Below, piece after piece: positions 34,819-43,439 of a stretch of DNA of 60,686 nucleotides (position 1 is its first letter; every line of letters starts with the position of its first letter). A program made the position numbers and the translations under genes. A model generated the notes under the pieces. It was not told the DNA's origin and ran no database searches. It saw nothing but the letters and a program-made list of their open reading frames with translations. The stretch spans positions 1 to 60,686 of the forward strand of contig PSLA01000014.1 of NCBI GenBank assembly GCA_040289295.1, written 5' to 3'. Source of the DNA: J051 sp040289295. GTDB taxonomy: Bacteria > Armatimonadota > Fimbriimonadia > Fimbriimonadales > ATM1.

Positions 34819-35579
34819 TCTTCGATTCTATTCGGCGCGGGCTTGCTCGGAGCGGGCGAGGAGCGGAGGAAGCGGGAGAAGCGGTGCCGGAGCAGCGTCC
34901 AGAATGCCTCGACGCCGTCCGTCCAGCGAATCTTCTTGCCTGCTTGCTTCGACCTCGGCTCATAGCGTATCGGGATCTCGTGAATGCGCTTGCCCAAGCG
35001 TATCGCCTTAGCGGTTACTTCCGGACAGAACTCGAACCTCTCGCAGACCAGGTTCATTTGGCGTAGGACGGAGGTGCGTATCGCCTTGTAGCACGTCGCT
35101 TCGTCGCTGAGGCGGCGACCGTAGAGAAGCCAGACCGCCCAACGGAGGAGCACATTGACGATTCGGTTCGGCAACGCCATACCTTTTGGAAAGCCATTTC
35201 GGAAACGTGTGCCATACACGACGTCCTCCTCACCTCGGAGGATCGGCTCGATCATGTTGGGTATCTCTTCTGGCGAGTACTCGAGGTCGGCGTCTTGGAT
35301 GAGCGTAACCTCTCCGGTTGCCCTCTCGAGACCTGTTCGGATGGCGGCGCCCTTTCCGCGGTTGCGCTCATGCCGCAGCACGAGCACGTCGGAGGCGAAC
35401 TGCTCAGCTACTTGCGAGGTTCGATCGGTAGAGCAATCGTCAATGACGATGACCTGCTTAGAAATCGGCAGCGCCAACACGCGCTCGAGCACGTGCGCGA
35501 GCGTGTCCTCCTCGTTGTACGCGGGGATGAGGATCGTAACGTCCGGTCTCATTGCGGATGTATCTGCCAAGGCTTTCAT
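34815..35579 (-). CDS. family 2 glycosyltransferase (dolichyl-phosphate-mannose synthase-like)
   Basis: This 254-residue cytoplasmic enzyme has the GT-A fold. Marks are ILIPAYNEEDTLAHVLERVL (nucleotide binding), VIDDCSTD, HERNRGKGAAIRTGLE, and the DxD-like metal site IQDADLEYSPE. These define the polyprenyl-phosphate sugar synthase group, which makes lipid-linked mannose or glucose for glycan export. There is no C-terminal membrane segment. A start at 35552 (MRPDVTILIP) is an alternative. It leads a three-gene unit whose other members are membrane proteins of unknown role. Confidence 0.88.
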   Translation of the reverse strand: MKALADTSAMRPDVTILIPAYNEEDTLAHVLERVLALPISKQVIVIDDCSTDRTSQVAEQFASDVLVLRHERNRGKGAAIRTGLERATGEVTLIQDADLEYSPEEIPNMIEPILRGEEDVVYGTRFRNGFPKGMALPNRIVNVLLRWAVWLLYGRRLSDEATCYKAIRTSVLRQMNLVCERFEFCPEVTAKAIRLGKRIHEIPIRYEPRSKQAGKKIRWTDGVEAFWTLLRHRFSRFLRSSPAPSKPAPNRIEE

Positions 35580-35626
35580 TCTGTTCTACGGCGCGTGAGC
35601 GGCCGCTGGCATCGTGGCGGCGAAAG

Positions 35627-35998
35627 ATGGTGCTTTGCGCGGTAATCCCGCTGTTCACCCGGCAGCGAAAATGCGGAATTTCGCCGCGGGTTCCGGTAGT
35701 TTTGCTCGAATGCGCGGACGATTCCAGTCAGATTGCTGAGAAGCCGCTTGCCCATATCGCCAAAAACGAACGTGTGTTTGAGGAGAGTCGTTTCGATCCG
35801 GAAAGGTGCAGGCTCTATTTGAAGATCTGCCCACTTTGCGGGGCAGTGCTTGTTCGCAGTGAAGCCCGCTGTTGCAAGTGCGCCTGGCCGGGCCCGTTTC
35901 GCTCCTCGCCCGAAGAGCTGCGCGCCGCGCTCAAGGCTATCTATGGTCCGCCGAGCGATTCGGCCGCGGTGGAGTTGCCTGGCTCGCCAGAGCAGTGA
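35627..35998 (+). CDS. small zinc-ribbon protein
   Basis: The ~123-residue reading frame includes ICPLCGAVLVRSEARCCKCA, a four-Cys zinc-ribbon pattern (CxxC...CxxC). The C-terminal ~35 residues are acidic and Pro/Ser-rich. The start is uncertain: ATG 35627 is the best in-frame choice, but no ribosome binding site or -10 element is obvious, and the first ~30 residues have weak coding character. I cannot assign a function; nucleic-acid or protein binding would be typical. The interval 35999-36123 holds only the promoter of the next gene. Confidence 0.5.
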   Translation: MVLCAVIPLFTRQRKCGISPRVPVVLLECADDSSQIAEKPLAHIAKNERVFEESRFDPERCRLYLKICPLCGAVLVRSEARCCKCAWPGPFRSSPEELRAALKAIYGPPSDSAAVELPGSPEQ

Positions 35999-36123
35999 CG
36001 GCTGTGCTCACGCAGGCGACCCGCACGGCGCTCAAGATGGGTTCTCCATGCTGCGCGCCCTCCTACACCTATGCGATGAGGACATCACGCGGTCGATCGT
36101 ACAGCGGCAGGTAGAATGGTGAT

Positions 36124-36828
36124 ATGCTGCTCGCCATCGTCGCCATCGCCCTATCGGAGTCCGCCCTCCAGGCGCCCTCAGGTATGGCGTACAACTCCGA
36201 TGGGCTACTGTTCGTTTCGTGGATGCGCTCCAACGTCATCACGGTGCATCGAGGCCTCGAGGAAGTCGGTCGGATCGAGGGAGGGTTGAACTCGCCCCGG
36301 GGGCTTGCCTTCGGCCACGATGGCCACCTTTACGTAGCGGACTCCGGGAGTCATCGCGTGCTCGTATTCGATCGAAGCGGCGCGCTCTTGCGGACGCTGG
36401 GTGGCGAGGGAACCGAAGACGGGAAGTTTCGCGCGCCTTACGATGTTCTGGTCGACCCCCGTGGCAATCTCATCGTCGCCGACACGTACAATAACCGCCT
36501 CCAATTCTTCGACTCCGAGGGGCGGCACATCAAATCGTTCGGCTCGCTGGGTGACCAGCCGGGCAGGTTTCGCGAGCCCGCTGGCATTGCTTTCGCGAAT
36601 GGCCTGCTGTATGTCGCCGGAGGCTGGCTCGGCCGTGTGGATGTGTACGCCTATGATGCTGACGCGGTGTCGCTGTCTTTTCAGCGCTCGATATCCGGCT
36701 TTGGGGTATGTGGCGATGTTGCCGCGCTTCAAGACGGGTCAATCGTCGCGCTCGATCGAAACAACGGCTGGATCGGAAGGTGGGACAAGGACGGCAATGA
36801 GTTGAAGCGGTTCGCCGGCGGCAGCTAA
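36124..36828 (+). CDS. NHL-repeat beta-propeller protein
   Basis: This 234-residue protein has about five NHL repeats, for example SPRGLAFGHDGHLYVADSGS, HRVLVFDRSGALLRTLGG and APYDVLVDPRGNLIVADTYN. Each blade ends with the usual FxxxG and next-blade P-x-G pattern. A short hydrophobic N-terminus (LLAIVAIALSESALQ) may be a signal peptide. NHL propellers bind proteins or RNA, or scaffold enzymes at the surface. TAGAAT (36112-36117) ends 6 nt before the ATG. The next reading frame begins 16 nt after the stop. Confidence 0.82.
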   Translation: MLLAIVAIALSESALQAPSGMAYNSDGLLFVSWMRSNVITVHRGLEEVGRIEGGLNSPRGLAFGHDGHLYVADSGSHRVLVFDRSGALLRTLGGEGTEDGKFRAPYDVLVDPRGNLIVADTYNNRLQFFDSEGRHIKSFGSLGDQPGRFREPAGIAFANGLLYVAGGWLGRVDVYAYDADAVSLSFQRSISGFGVCGDVAALQDGSIVALDRNNGWIGRWDKDGNELKRFAGGS

Positions 36829-36844
36829 CGACCTCAACGACCTC

Positions 36845-37498
36845 GTGTCGTTCCCGTACATCAACGGTTTGGGAGCACAGCCCTACTACGACCCGAACAC
36901 GGGCACGACCTACTCAACCCACGAGCAGTTCTTGAACGCTCGGTCATTAACTATCAACCTGCCGACGTTCGACACGTCAATGAATAGCTTCCAGTTCGGG
37001 CCGGACGCCAACGGCAACATGATGCGGTGGGACAAGGCGAGCGGCGTGTTGACGGTAGAGGGAATCGTCAAGGTAAACGGCGACCTGAACTTTGGCAAGA
37101 AGAACCAGACCATCCGCTTCGACGGTCGGGGCACGATCTTCGCGACCGGCAGCATAGACGTTCATTCGAACCTGCTTCCTCGAGCGGGTCGGCTGTTCCC
37201 GATTGATGCTGCGCTGGGCATGATCGCCGTGCGCAACGTCAACCTCGCGACCGGGCCGGGCGACTCTCAGCTGAAGATGATGGGTGCGTTTTACGCGCAG
37301 GGGGTCATCCGCAGCGCGAAGCAGAACCAGATCGCAGGCACGTTCGTAGCCAGCTACTACGATATGGGAACGAACGTTCCGAACATTTATCAGGTTCCGA
37401 AACTGGCAGGCAACCTGCCCCCGGGGATGCCTGGCGACAAGCCGATCATCAGTCTGAAGCGCAAGGCGTGGCGGGAAAGAGTTCCGACTGAGGGTTAG
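36845..37498 (+). CDS. beta-rich protein, perhaps the C-terminal part of a longer protein
   Basis: The 217-residue frame is rich in strands and Gly/Asn turns: GVLTVEGIVKVNGDLNFGKK, TIRFDGRGTIFATGSIDVHS and QIAGTFVASYYDMGTNVPN. This looks like a ladder of parallel strands, as in pilus-associated or polymer-forming proteins. There is no signal peptide. The first start is GTG 36845, but the same frame is open back to 36806 and reads AANDLNDL, which continues the style of the protein. It may therefore be a truncated gene missing its N-terminal half. Family not recognised with confidence. Confidence 0.55.
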   Translation: MSFPYINGLGAQPYYDPNTGTTYSTHEQFLNARSLTINLPTFDTSMNSFQFGPDANGNMMRWDKASGVLTVEGIVKVNGDLNFGKKNQTIRFDGRGTIFATGSIDVHSNLLPRAGRLFPIDAALGMIAVRNVNLATGPGDSQLKMMGAFYAQGVIRSAKQNQIAGTFVASYYDMGTNVPNIYQVPKLAGNLPPGMPGDKPIISLKRKAWRERVPTEG

Positions 37499-37524
37499 CC
37501 CCGCATATCCGCAGCCCGAAATGT

Positions 37525-37554
37525 CCGGCTCCCGTGTTCATCCCAGGGGGCCGG
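37525..37554 (+). terminator. hairpin after the 36845-37498 gene
   Basis: CCGGCTCCC (37525-37533) pairs with GGGGGCCGG (37546-37554), nine pairs with one G-U, around a 12-nt loop. No U-run follows directly, though CTTTTG lies ~16 nt on. Probably a 3'-end structure. Confidence 0.45.
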
Positions 37555-37619
37555 CGTCTTGTGACACTTTTGCCGGGCACCGTCGTCCAAGCGTACTGAA
37601 CTGAAGAAGGAGAAGAACG

Positions 37620-38573
37620 ATGATCGTGATTCGCGGATCGATTCTCATTGGCGCAACCGCTCTGTGGTCGGCTGCGTTTGGACAGGCCTACAAGGTGGTC
37701 TCGAGCGGCAAGTTGCTGGGCGAAGAGGCTCTGAGCGTCGCCTTTGCTCCGGGCGGCTCGCAGTTCGTGTGCGGCATGAGCGACAACACGGTAAAGATCT
37801 TCGACGCGAAGACCCGCGCGACCATCAAGGTGTTCAAGGGTCACACGCTGCCGGTGCGCGCCGTCGCTTGGAGCCCGAAAGGCGACAAGGTGGCAAGCGG
37901 TGCTGAGAACGCTCAAATCCGAGTGTGGGACGTTAAGAGCGGCAAATCTACCGTGATGCAGCAACCGGGGCACATTCGCTCCATTTCGCACCTTGCCTTC
38001 GATTCGACCGGTAAGAAGCTGGTGAGCACCGGCGACGACGACACGATCCGCGTCTGGGATATTGCAACTGGAAAGACCACGCTGCTCATCAAGGGCGGTG
38101 GCATAAACGTGTACAACGCGCGATTCGACGCGTCCGGGGCAAACATTGTGGCCGCTTCTCTCGGCAAGGGACTCATCGTATACAACGCAAAGACGGGCGC
38201 AGCCGTGTTTGCGCTCAACCATCCGCCGGGTGCGAACGACGTTGACGTCAACTCGAACTTCAGCCGTGCTGTTTCCGCGGGCCGGGACGGGAACCTGGCA
38301 CTGTGGGACGTGAAGGCTCGCAAGCGGATTAGCCTCCTGCGTGGTCACACAGACTGGGTGATGAGCGCAGCCATTAGCCCGAATGGCGCTTTCGCCGCGT
38401 CGAGTTCCTCGGACGGCACTGTGATCGTTTGGGACCTCAAGGCGCTGAAGCCGATCGCGAAGTTGGAGGGCCAGAGCTACATGGGCTCGCCGCTGGCTTG
38501 GAGCGCGTCCAGCGGCTTCTTGGTGACCGTAGCGGCGGACAACTACCTGCGAATCTACACGGTGGCCAAGTAA
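37620..38573 (+). CDS. secreted WD40-repeat protein
   Basis: The 317-residue protein starts with a signal peptide (IVIRGSILIGATALWSAAFG). About seven WD40 blades follow; clear units are WSPKGDKVASGAENAQIRVW, LVSTGDDDTIRVWDIATGK and AASSSSDGTVIVWDLKA. It probably acts outside the cytoplasm as a protein-binding scaffold. AAGGAG precedes ATG 37620 at good spacing, so unlike many neighbours it has a normal leader. It is related in design to the WD40 part of the J-domain fusion at 30472. Partners unknown. Confidence 0.85.
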   Translation: MIVIRGSILIGATALWSAAFGQAYKVVSSGKLLGEEALSVAFAPGGSQFVCGMSDNTVKIFDAKTRATIKVFKGHTLPVRAVAWSPKGDKVASGAENAQIRVWDVKSGKSTVMQQPGHIRSISHLAFDSTGKKLVSTGDDDTIRVWDIATGKTTLLIKGGGINVYNARFDASGANIVAASLGKGLIVYNAKTGAAVFALNHPPGANDVDVNSNFSRAVSAGRDGNLALWDVKARKRISLLRGHTDWVMSAAISPNGAFAASSSSDGTVIVWDLKALKPIAKLEGQSYMGSPLAWSASSGFLVTVAADNYLRIYTVAK

Positions 38574-38673
38574 CCTTGAGGAGGGGCAGCCTAAGTCAAC
38601 GCTCGATCCCTGTTGGAAGAACCGGGAACTTCTCCGGCTTGAAAGGCCGTGCGTTTATGGCATAATCAGGCAA

Positions 38674-39399
38674 GTGAGAAGGATGATCCTTCGGTTGGGA
38701 GTTCTGCTTGCTGCGGTATCTGCGGCGACTTTGGCGTTCGCCCAGCAAGAGGGGCGGGGGCAGGAGAGGGCAGCCGTCGGCAAACTGGGGCAACTGACCG
38801 CCGACGCCACCATCTACCTGAAGAAGGACACGCGCTCTCGGGTGCTGTTCAAGGTTAAGAAGGATCACTACGTCGTCCTGAGAGACCTGGACGACAAGTG
38901 GGCGACCGTCGTGATGCAAGACGGGTCAAGCGGCTTCATCGAAGCCAAGTTCGTAAACCTGTTGCCCTACGACGTGAGCGTGCGGCAGCCGATGACAACT
39001 CGCGGCGGATACGTTCGCGGCGAGGGCGGAGGCGTGTACGGCTGGCTGGTCCGCGAAGCGACTCGCTACATCGGTACTCCCTATGTGTGGGGTGGGAACA
39101 GCCTAATCGGCGGAGTTGACTGCAGCGGGTACGTGCAGCAGCTCTATCGGATGGTTGGGGTGAACCTGCCGAGAACAGCGCAGGAGCAGAGCTTTGTCGG
39201 CGCGCTCGTTCCAACGCTCCAGGATCTGCAGCCGGGGGATCGAATCTACTTCACGGACGGTGAGGGACAGCGCGTCACCCATTGCGGGATTTACATCGGT
39301 AACGGACAGTTCATTCACAGCAGCCGGAGTCGCGGCGGCGTTTATGTTGACCCGCTCACCGAGAAGTGGATCAGCCTCATCGTTTCCATCCGGCGCTAA
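38674..39399 (+). CDS. secreted SH3-NlpC/P60 peptidoglycan hydrolase
   Basis: This 241-residue protein has a signal peptide (LRLGVLLAAVSAATLAFAQ), an SH3-like domain (~residues 38-98) and an NlpC/P60 domain (~115-240). The catalytic Cys150 lies in GGVDCSGYVQQLY, His203 in VTHCGIYIG and His215 in GQFIHSS, the expected Cys-His-His triad. It should cleave gamma-D-Glu-diamino acid peptide bonds of the wall. The start is GTG 38674, with CATAAT (38661-38666) ending 7 nt upstream. Confidence 0.92.
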   Translation: MRRMILRLGVLLAAVSAATLAFAQQEGRGQERAAVGKLGQLTADATIYLKKDTRSRVLFKVKKDHYVVLRDLDDKWATVVMQDGSSGFIEAKFVNLLPYDVSVRQPMTTRGGYVRGEGGGVYGWLVREATRYIGTPYVWGGNSLIGGVDCSGYVQQLYRMVGVNLPRTAQEQSFVGALVPTLQDLQPGDRIYFTDGEGQRVTHCGIYIGNGQFIHSSRSRGGVYVDPLTEKWISLIVSIRR

Positions 39400-39423
39400 G
39401 GTAGAACGCACATGCCACGCCGG

Positions 39424-40629
39424 TCAGTGGCGAATCTTCTCCCAATACTCGGCAAATTTGAACCCTGGGCTGTGATCAGGAACGTGGCAGGTCAGGCAGC
39501 TTTCTGGCCCCGCCTTCATCGAGACCGTCGGCTTGATGACGTGTTCTGAGCCCGGACCGTGGCAACTCTCGCAGCCGACGTCCTTGAGGTATGGCGTTTT
39601 CTCTTTGCTTGTGAATCCGCCGACGGTCGTCAGTCCGACGACGTGGCAAGCGACACACTCGGGGTCACGATGGTTCGTGGTCTTCTCAAGTGTCGCATAG
39701 GCTTCGGCGTGGGCGGAGTCCGTCCAGATGTCCCAGGCATCCACGTGGCACGTCTTGCACGCCCGTGAGCCAACATACTTCGCATGCGCTGGAAGGCGAG
39801 GAACCTGGGCCAGCAGATTCTCGTCGCCAACGCGCATCAAGTACGACTCGTAGATCGTGTGCGCTTCGCTATCGTCGCGGTGCTCCGGACCGAGTTCGAC
39901 AAGGCGCAGATTCCGCCACTCCGTGCCAATGCGCTCGATGCGGCCGACGAATCGGCATTTGTCGCCGGGCGTGACCAGCGTCCACCCGTTCACGCGTAGC
40001 GGCTCCTTGGGCGGGTCGCCGCGATGCGAGTAGATGAGCAGGCGACCTTCTCCCGGTGCACTCTCGGCTAACCGCGCGGCGGAAGCACGATCGCCAGCGT
40101 ACAGCACAACGATCGCGTCAGGCCTCTCGGTGAGCACCTCCTCGGGCTTGCGGGCGGGCAGGCTCGCTCCCGGAGTTGTTGGCGCTAGGCCAAGCACGAT
40201 AGTGTTTGGTGTGGGCTGTAGGCACTTAGCCTGAAGCACGTCGCTTGCCAACAGGCCGCCAGCCATTTGGTCGAGAGCCGCCAGCGTTGCTGCATCAAAG
40301 TGCGCCTCCACGGCGCCGACATTGAGGTAGTTTGGCTTCAGCCTCGCGAACAGCTCGGCGAGGGCGTCTGCCTTGAGTTGATCCTGTCGTCCCTTCGCCT
40401 CGGTCCAGTTGCCAAGGTCAACGTACAACACCTTTGAATCGTTTCGAAGGGTGCGAACTACCGACGCCATTCGCTTCACGCCGCCGATCTGGGGCTTGGT
40501 GCAGCCGCAGGGCGAAAGATAGCCTCTGATGTCGCCGGTGAAGAGGACCACCATGTCGGGCTGACGCGGCGGAGCAATGAGCGCTGCAAGCCCGGCCGCG
40601 GCCGCCGATGCGAGTAGGACGCGCGTCAT
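39424..40629 (-). CDS. secreted tetraheme cytochrome c with a 5'-nucleotidase-like N-terminal domain
   Basis: The 401-residue protein starts with a short signal peptide (RVLLASAAAAGLAALIAPP). The N-terminal part (VVLFTGDIRGYLSPCGC, then GGVKRMASVVRTLR) resembles metallophosphatase/UshA-like domains that have the CGCxxPQxGGxxR motif. The C-terminal ~150 residues have four CxxCH heme sites: CKTCH, CVACH, CESCH and CLTCH, with extra His as possible axial ligands. It should act in electron transfer outside the membrane. Its ATG overlaps the TGA of the DUF1573-like gene (ATGA), so the two are coupled. No cytochrome maturation genes are nearby. Confidence 0.87.
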   Translation of the reverse strand: MTRVLLASAAAAGLAALIAPPRQPDMVVLFTGDIRGYLSPCGCTKPQIGGVKRMASVVRTLRNDSKVLYVDLGNWTEAKGRQDQLKADALAELFARLKPNYLNVGAVEAHFDAATLAALDQMAGGLLASDVLQAKCLQPTPNTIVLGLAPTTPGASLPARKPEEVLTERPDAIVVLYAGDRASAARLAESAPGEGRLLIYSHRGDPPKEPLRVNGWTLVTPGDKCRFVGRIERIGTEWRNLRLVELGPEHRDDSEAHTIYESYLMRVGDENLLAQVPRLPAHAKYVGSRACKTCHVDAWDIWTDSAHAEAYATLEKTTNHRDPECVACHVVGLTTVGGFTSKEKTPYLKDVGCESCHGPGSEHVIKPTVSMKAGPESCLTCHVPDHSPGFKFAEYWEKIRH

Positions 40630-42194
40630 TGACCGACGCCCGAGTAGGGGATGACGACCTCGGGAAAGCGCTTGGAGTCCGTGTGGATTACGATGTTGCC
40701 GGAGAAGCGACCGACAACCGATGTAGTGCAAACCGCGTCTATCCGCCACTCTTTGCCTGCCTCATCCTGCTTGCGAACTTCCACTTGGACGCCGTCGGGC
40801 GCGTCAACTTTGGTGACGTTGAACGGCTCGCGACCGTGCTGCAGAGTTACGCTTCGCACCTGCTCCGTTCCGACGGGGAAGGAACCGAACCAAAGCGTCT
40901 TCGGCTGGGCGATGATCCCCTTGTGTGTTTCGAGGGTCACGTCAACGTAGGGCGCCTGCATGAGGTCGGTGATGAAGACCACCCTTAGCCAGTTGAGGCC
41001 AGTCGGATAGTCTGAGCTGAACGTGAGTCGCACCTTATGGCCCACGCGCTTGATCGGTTTGTCGCCGAAAATGGGGTCGGTCACTTCCCCGTTAAAAGGC
41101 AGCACGCTGGTTTCGACACCCTCCACGTTCGTGTCGACCCGCACAAGTCGAATTGGCTTCGGGGAGGTTGGGTAGAAGATGAACTCGAACTCCGACGTGC
41201 CCTCGTCGTTCAAAGTGATCTGCTTCATGGTGTCGGGCACCACCCGATACGGCGGCATGGCAGTGATGGCAACTGAGACGACCTTCACCGGTTCGACGGG
41301 ATCGTTGGTGTAGAGCGTGATGGTCTTCCCTACGTGTCCGAGCATGTCGCGCGACTGGACGACGGCGTCGATCGTGCGTTTCACGCCGGCGGCAATCAAG
41401 TCCGGCGTCTCCGCGAGGATGCATTGACAAGAGGACTCGAATTCGATAAGCACGTCGGCGTTGCCGGTGTTTTCGAGCGTGATGGGGGCGTGATAGTCGG
41501 GTCCGCGCTGTTGGAAACCCAGGTCAACCTGGCGCGGCGTTACCACAAGCCGCGGCTCTTGCAGGGGCAGTACCCTTTTGCTGCCGATCACCTCTTCCCA
41601 CGCTTCGCGTGCCGCGATCACGCGCGACATCAGAACGCGCTCAGCTGGCTGAATCCCCACCCGAACGTTGCCGGGAGATGCCGCAGTGATGATGTCCGGG
41701 CCCATAAGGTTGAACCGCGCGCTCGCAGGGGCGAGGCCCGCATACATGGCGAAAGATTTTGCGATGAGCGAAACATAACTCCAGCGCGAAACCTGGAGCC
41801 GCCCCGGCTCTACGTGCGATGGCACGTCCACGACGAGCACGCCATCCACCCAGCGGCGCATGTCCTCAATCGTGAATGCGTCGGTCAATCGAAAGCGGAT
41901 GTTCCCGTCCGCTGACGGTCGGAATTGCCATGTTCCCCCTGTCACGTCCGCAAACAGTTGTGCAGCTTCCTCCGCCGCGCTTTGCAGCGCCTCGCTCGGA
42001 GGCAGCGTGTACGTCATCTCGCCCGTTGGCCAGCGACGAAGCAGTTGCGCCGCCTGCTCAAAGTCGCCTTCGGAAACCGCCACGGCGATCTCGTGATGCA
42101 GACGGTACAGCTGCGGGTTGCACCTGGGCGGGAGGGTCGGCGCCTGCGCGGCTAGCATCAGGGCGGCGATTGCAGTCAGCGTCATCGTCGCCAT
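40626..42194 (-). CDS. secreted DUF1573-like protein
   Basis: The ~522-residue protein has a signal peptide (TLTAIAALMLAAQAPTLPP). The middle carries Ig-like units with LGFQQRGPDYHAPITLENTG, ESSCQCILA and TITLYTNDPVEPVKVV. This is the DUF1573 pattern: the anomalous-tail Ig fold with a SSCxC motif followed by a TNDP turn. The function of DUF1573 is unknown; it is common in Bacteroidetes and Planctomycetes envelopes. ATG 42194 or ATG 42185 (nine nucleotides later) could start it; TAAACT lies 10 nt before 42185. It is cotranscribed with the tetraheme cytochrome. Confidence 0.75.
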   Translation of the reverse strand: MATMTLTAIAALMLAAQAPTLPPRCNPQLYRLHHEIAVAVSEGDFEQAAQLLRRWPTGEMTYTLPPSEALQSAAEEAAQLFADVTGGTWQFRPSADGNIRFRLTDAFTIEDMRRWVDGVLVVDVPSHVEPGRLQVSRWSYVSLIAKSFAMYAGLAPASARFNLMGPDIITAASPGNVRVGIQPAERVLMSRVIAAREAWEEVIGSKRVLPLQEPRLVVTPRQVDLGFQQRGPDYHAPITLENTGNADVLIEFESSCQCILAETPDLIAAGVKRTIDAVVQSRDMLGHVGKTITLYTNDPVEPVKVVSVAITAMPPYRVVPDTMKQITLNDEGTSEFEFIFYPTSPKPIRLVRVDTNVEGVETSVLPFNGEVTDPIFGDKPIKRVGHKVRLTFSSDYPTGLNWLRVVFITDLMQAPYVDVTLETHKGIIAQPKTLWFGSFPVGTEQVRSVTLQHGREPFNVTKVDAPDGVQVEVRKQDEAGKEWRIDAVCTTSVVGRFSGNIVIHTDSKRFPEVVIPYSGVGQ

Positions 42195-42215
42195 CAGTTT
42201 ATCCGATTCAACTTT

Positions 42216-42392
42216 GAGTGAGCGTCTCGCGAACACCCAGGGAGCGTGAGCGTCTCGCGAACACGCCTCGTTGCGCGGCTGGTCGCCTTGCGGGAAAAGG
42301 GCTCGCGGGGACGCTCGCCCTCCCTCGGAAGTTTGGTCGCGGCGGAGGATTTTAGGGAGCGTGAGCGTCTCGCGAACACGCCTCGTTGCGCG
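42216..42392 (+). repeat. interspersed palindromic repeat cluster, copy D (three arms)
   Basis: Left-arm half element 42216-42238, a full element 42239-42325 with a longer centre, and another left-arm half at 42354-42392. The left arm is GAGCGTCTCGCGAACAC three times; GGGGACGCTCGCCCTCC is the right arm. The interval 42195-42484 between divergent genes holds nothing else I can name. Confidence 0.78.
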
Positions 42393-42484
42393 GCCGCTGG
42401 GCGATACATCGAGCGGCTCGTTAGGTTTCGCCTGTTACTCGCTTGCGGTCGGTTGTGTGCGCGCCGATATGGGAAATGGGGAAT

Positions 42485-43396
42485 ATGGTGGTAAGAACGT
42501 TAGGACTTGCAGTACTCCTCGCGTGCTTCGGATGCGGTGGTGGAGGTGTGGGCTCAAACGAGGGCGGGACTCGCGAAATTGCATTCCAGTCTGCTCCGGT
42601 TGATGAAGTGCCCATAGCCCTAAGCACGCAAGATTTACAGGGCAGGACCGACGGTGTAACGAACTTTGTTCGCGTCTACCCCAGCAACGCCGTCGTCCGC
42701 GTGGCTGCTCCGGAGACGTTTCACGGCCTCCCGTTCTATCGCTGGGTGTGGGATGGCGGCTCTGCCGACGCGCAAGTCTTTTCCGTACCGACAGACCGTG
42801 TTTCGGGATTGACCGCTGTTTACGGGGATGGGTGCACGTTCGAGCCCAATTACACCAATGACCTGGACCGGTTGCTGCATTGGCAGCGTATGCCGGTCAA
42901 GATCTATCTTGCCATAGATCGCAACGCGACCCAGGGTGCCATCGAGGCGGCGCGGACGGGGTTCGGATGGTGGAACGGCCGTCTCGGAGGCGTCGTGAGG
43001 TGGAGCGAGGTGTCCACGCCTTCGAGTGCGGACGTCATCGTTCGATGGCGGGACGACCTCGGCAGGAATCTCCTCGGCTACACCCAGTACACATACGAGG
43101 TTTCGTCGGGCAGGCTGCTGTCGGCAGAGATCGTCATTCGGTCCGGGCTGGAAGGACAAGATGGAGAGGCCATCGCGGCACACGAACTCGGCCACGCCCT
43201 CGGGGTTGGTGGGCACAGCAGCCTCCACGCAGACCTGATGTACTCCACCTACACCGGGTTCAATATGAACGAGGTCACGCTCCGCGATGCCAATACGGTT
43301 CGTACCGGCCATTGCCATCTATTTGGAGGGGGGCGCTCGACCGGATCGCCGGGTGGCGCGACAGCGACCTCCAGGATCGTCTGCCCATCAAACTAA
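42485..43396 (+). CDS. matrixin-like zinc metalloprotease, probable lipoprotein
   Basis: The 303-residue product begins VVRTLGLAVLLACFGCGGGG, a signal peptide with a lipobox-like LLAC. The protease domain carries AAHELGHALGVGGHSSLH, the metzincin zinc site in its bacterial variant with one extra residue before the third His, followed by a Met-turn in DLMYSTY. Such enzymes cleave proteins outside the cell. An N-terminal region (~20-130) may be a prodomain or binding domain. GGGGA precedes ATG 42485. Upstream starts in the same frame (42443, 42476) are less likely. Confidence 0.85.
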   Translation: MVVRTLGLAVLLACFGCGGGGVGSNEGGTREIAFQSAPVDEVPIALSTQDLQGRTDGVTNFVRVYPSNAVVRVAAPETFHGLPFYRWVWDGGSADAQVFSVPTDRVSGLTAVYGDGCTFEPNYTNDLDRLLHWQRMPVKIYLAIDRNATQGAIEAARTGFGWWNGRLGGVVRWSEVSTPSSADVIVRWRDDLGRNLLGYTQYTYEVSSGRLLSAEIVIRSGLEGQDGEAIAAHELGHALGVGGHSSLHADLMYSTYTGFNMNEVTLRDANTVRTGHCHLFGGGRSTGSPGGATATSRIVCPSN

Positions 43397-43439
43397 CAGG
43401 ATCTCGGCGAGGGGGCGGAATCGCTTATACTGCGCAGGC

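Noticed and set aside
6353..42392. CRISPR array made of the GAGCGTCTCGCGAACAC repeats
   Set aside because: The copies are kilobases apart, are palindromic elements of uneven length, have no regular spacers, and no cas genes are present.
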